Shown here piece after piece: positions 5,216-5,722 of a stretch of DNA of 5,722 bases; position 1 is the first letter of the stretch; each line of letters opens with the position of its first letter. The stretch comes from Pseudomonadota bacterium. GTDB taxonomy: Bacteria; Desulfobacterota; JADFVX01. The position numbers and the translations under genes are program-made. The notes beneath the pieces were generated by a model. The model had not been told where the DNA came from. It made no database searches and saw only the letters and a list, made by a program, of their open reading frames with translations. The stretch is from assembly GCA_015222555.1 (NCBI GenBank), contig JADFVM010000050.1:1-5722 (forward strand), given 5' to 3'.

Positions 5216-5722
5216 TCAGATTTCACCGTAATAAATTATTTTGATTTTGCCACTCTTGCGACTGACAACGGTATAAATATCGGTAGAGACCTCTTTCACG
5301 ATACCTCTTACTTTAACTGAAAAAAAGTTGCTTGTCACCTTAACCTTTGAAGCAATGGCTTTCCTCGTTTCTTCATCGAGACGGGGCACTTTTTTAAGGT
5401 CCTCGCGACTAAGAAAGGGGTTTTCTTCACGGTAGTCGATAATTGTTTCAACGACCGTCTCATCCATTTCATCGGCCAGAGAGAGTAAAACTTCAGCTGG
5501 CGCCGTATTGATATTGACCTTGCCATCGCCGTAAACGGAAAGCCAGGGCTCCAACACGGCATCCTCTGCCTTTTTTGAAAGGGACTCATTCATGCCCTTG
5601 ATGAGTCGCAACTCATGTAGGGAGGCCATTTTACCATTTTTTGCATTGTATGGGTTATCCAGAGTGTTGTAATAATCGGTCTCGGCGCCCATAAGTTTTG
5701 TTTCACTATCCTCATCGAGCCA
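5216..5722 (-). CDS. gspK: Type II secretion system minor pseudopilin GspK (C-terminal part; start outside window)
   Basis: The frame stays open to the right edge, giving 168 residues that begin WLDEDSETKLMGAETDYY. The internal Met at 5690-5692 is not the start. GspK caps the pseudopilus in the periplasm as part of the GspI-GspJ-GspK tip. The D(E)DSE...GAE-DYY stretch, then NPYNAKNGKMASLHELRLIKG, is the conserved GspK segment leading into the large alpha-helical insertion. GDGKVNINTAPAEVLLSL followed by a helical repeat (IIDYREENPFLSREDLKKV) is the classic GspK helix-hairpin-helix-like signature. The C-terminus is a beta-rich end (FFSVKVRGIVKEVSTDIYTVV...KIIYYGEI). The missing part should hold the prepilin peptidase site and N-terminal hydrophobic helix. 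The TGA stop touches the GTG of gspL, so both are one operon. Confidence 0.92.
   Translation of the reverse strand, partial: WLDEDSETKLMGAETDYYNTLDNPYNAKNGKMASLHELRLIKGMNESLSKKAEDAVLEPWLSVYGDGKVNINTAPAEVLLSLADEMDETVVETIIDYREENPFLSREDLKKVPRLDEETRKAIASKVKVTSNFFSVKVRGIVKEVSTDIYTVVSRKSGKIKIIYYGEI

Overview
The window looks like a chromosomal segment of a Gram-negative bacterium. The main sign is a type II secretion (T2SS) operon end, with gspK followed by gspL. A PilM/PilN-like GspL fusion, an alanine dehydrogenase and a DNA repeat hairpin in this mix would suit a Desulfobacterota (deltaproteobacterial) or related lineage. That assignment is a guess from gene style; no phylogenetic marker is present.

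Layout, left to right. Bases 3-107 are the last 34 codons of a gene whose LVYELYGL...EEIK ending resembles the C-terminus of large adenine-specific DNA methylases / type IIG restriction enzymes. Bases 108-466 hold no convincing gene: a 20-base perfect hairpin of dRS3 form (ATTCCC-N8-GGGAAT) inside a longer repeat, and two very short reading frames that may be debris. Bases 467-1600 encode a full-length class II Fic-domain protein (probable AMP transferase) with its N-terminal inhibitory motif and a C-terminal winged helix. Bases 1601-1876 are AT-rich and hold the most unusual structure here: five AGTATA-type sites at 20, 20, 20 and 21 base spacing, two of which form a perfect 17-bp inverted repeat, followed by a second, altered copy of the repeat seen before the Fic gene. 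The Fic gene therefore sits between two direct repeat copies, next to a likely restriction-modification gene, which suggests an accessory (defence-like) segment.

From 1877 the content is housekeeping. Alanine dehydrogenase (ald) overlaps by 8 bases with a TTG-started radC (JAMM-family protein), forming a likely two-gene operon on the plus strand. It converges, with only 8 bases between stop codons, on the minus-strand T2SS genes: gspL (complete, GTG start directly after the gspK stop) and gspK (C-terminal part, running off the right edge). gspL is the last gene of that operon here; no gspM follows it.

Functionally, GspK is the pseudopilus-tip minor pseudopilin and GspL the inner-membrane platform protein of the same secretion machine. 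Ald links alanine to pyruvate and ammonium. The role of RadC is not settled. No tRNA, rRNA, CRISPR array or insertion-sequence transposase was seen.
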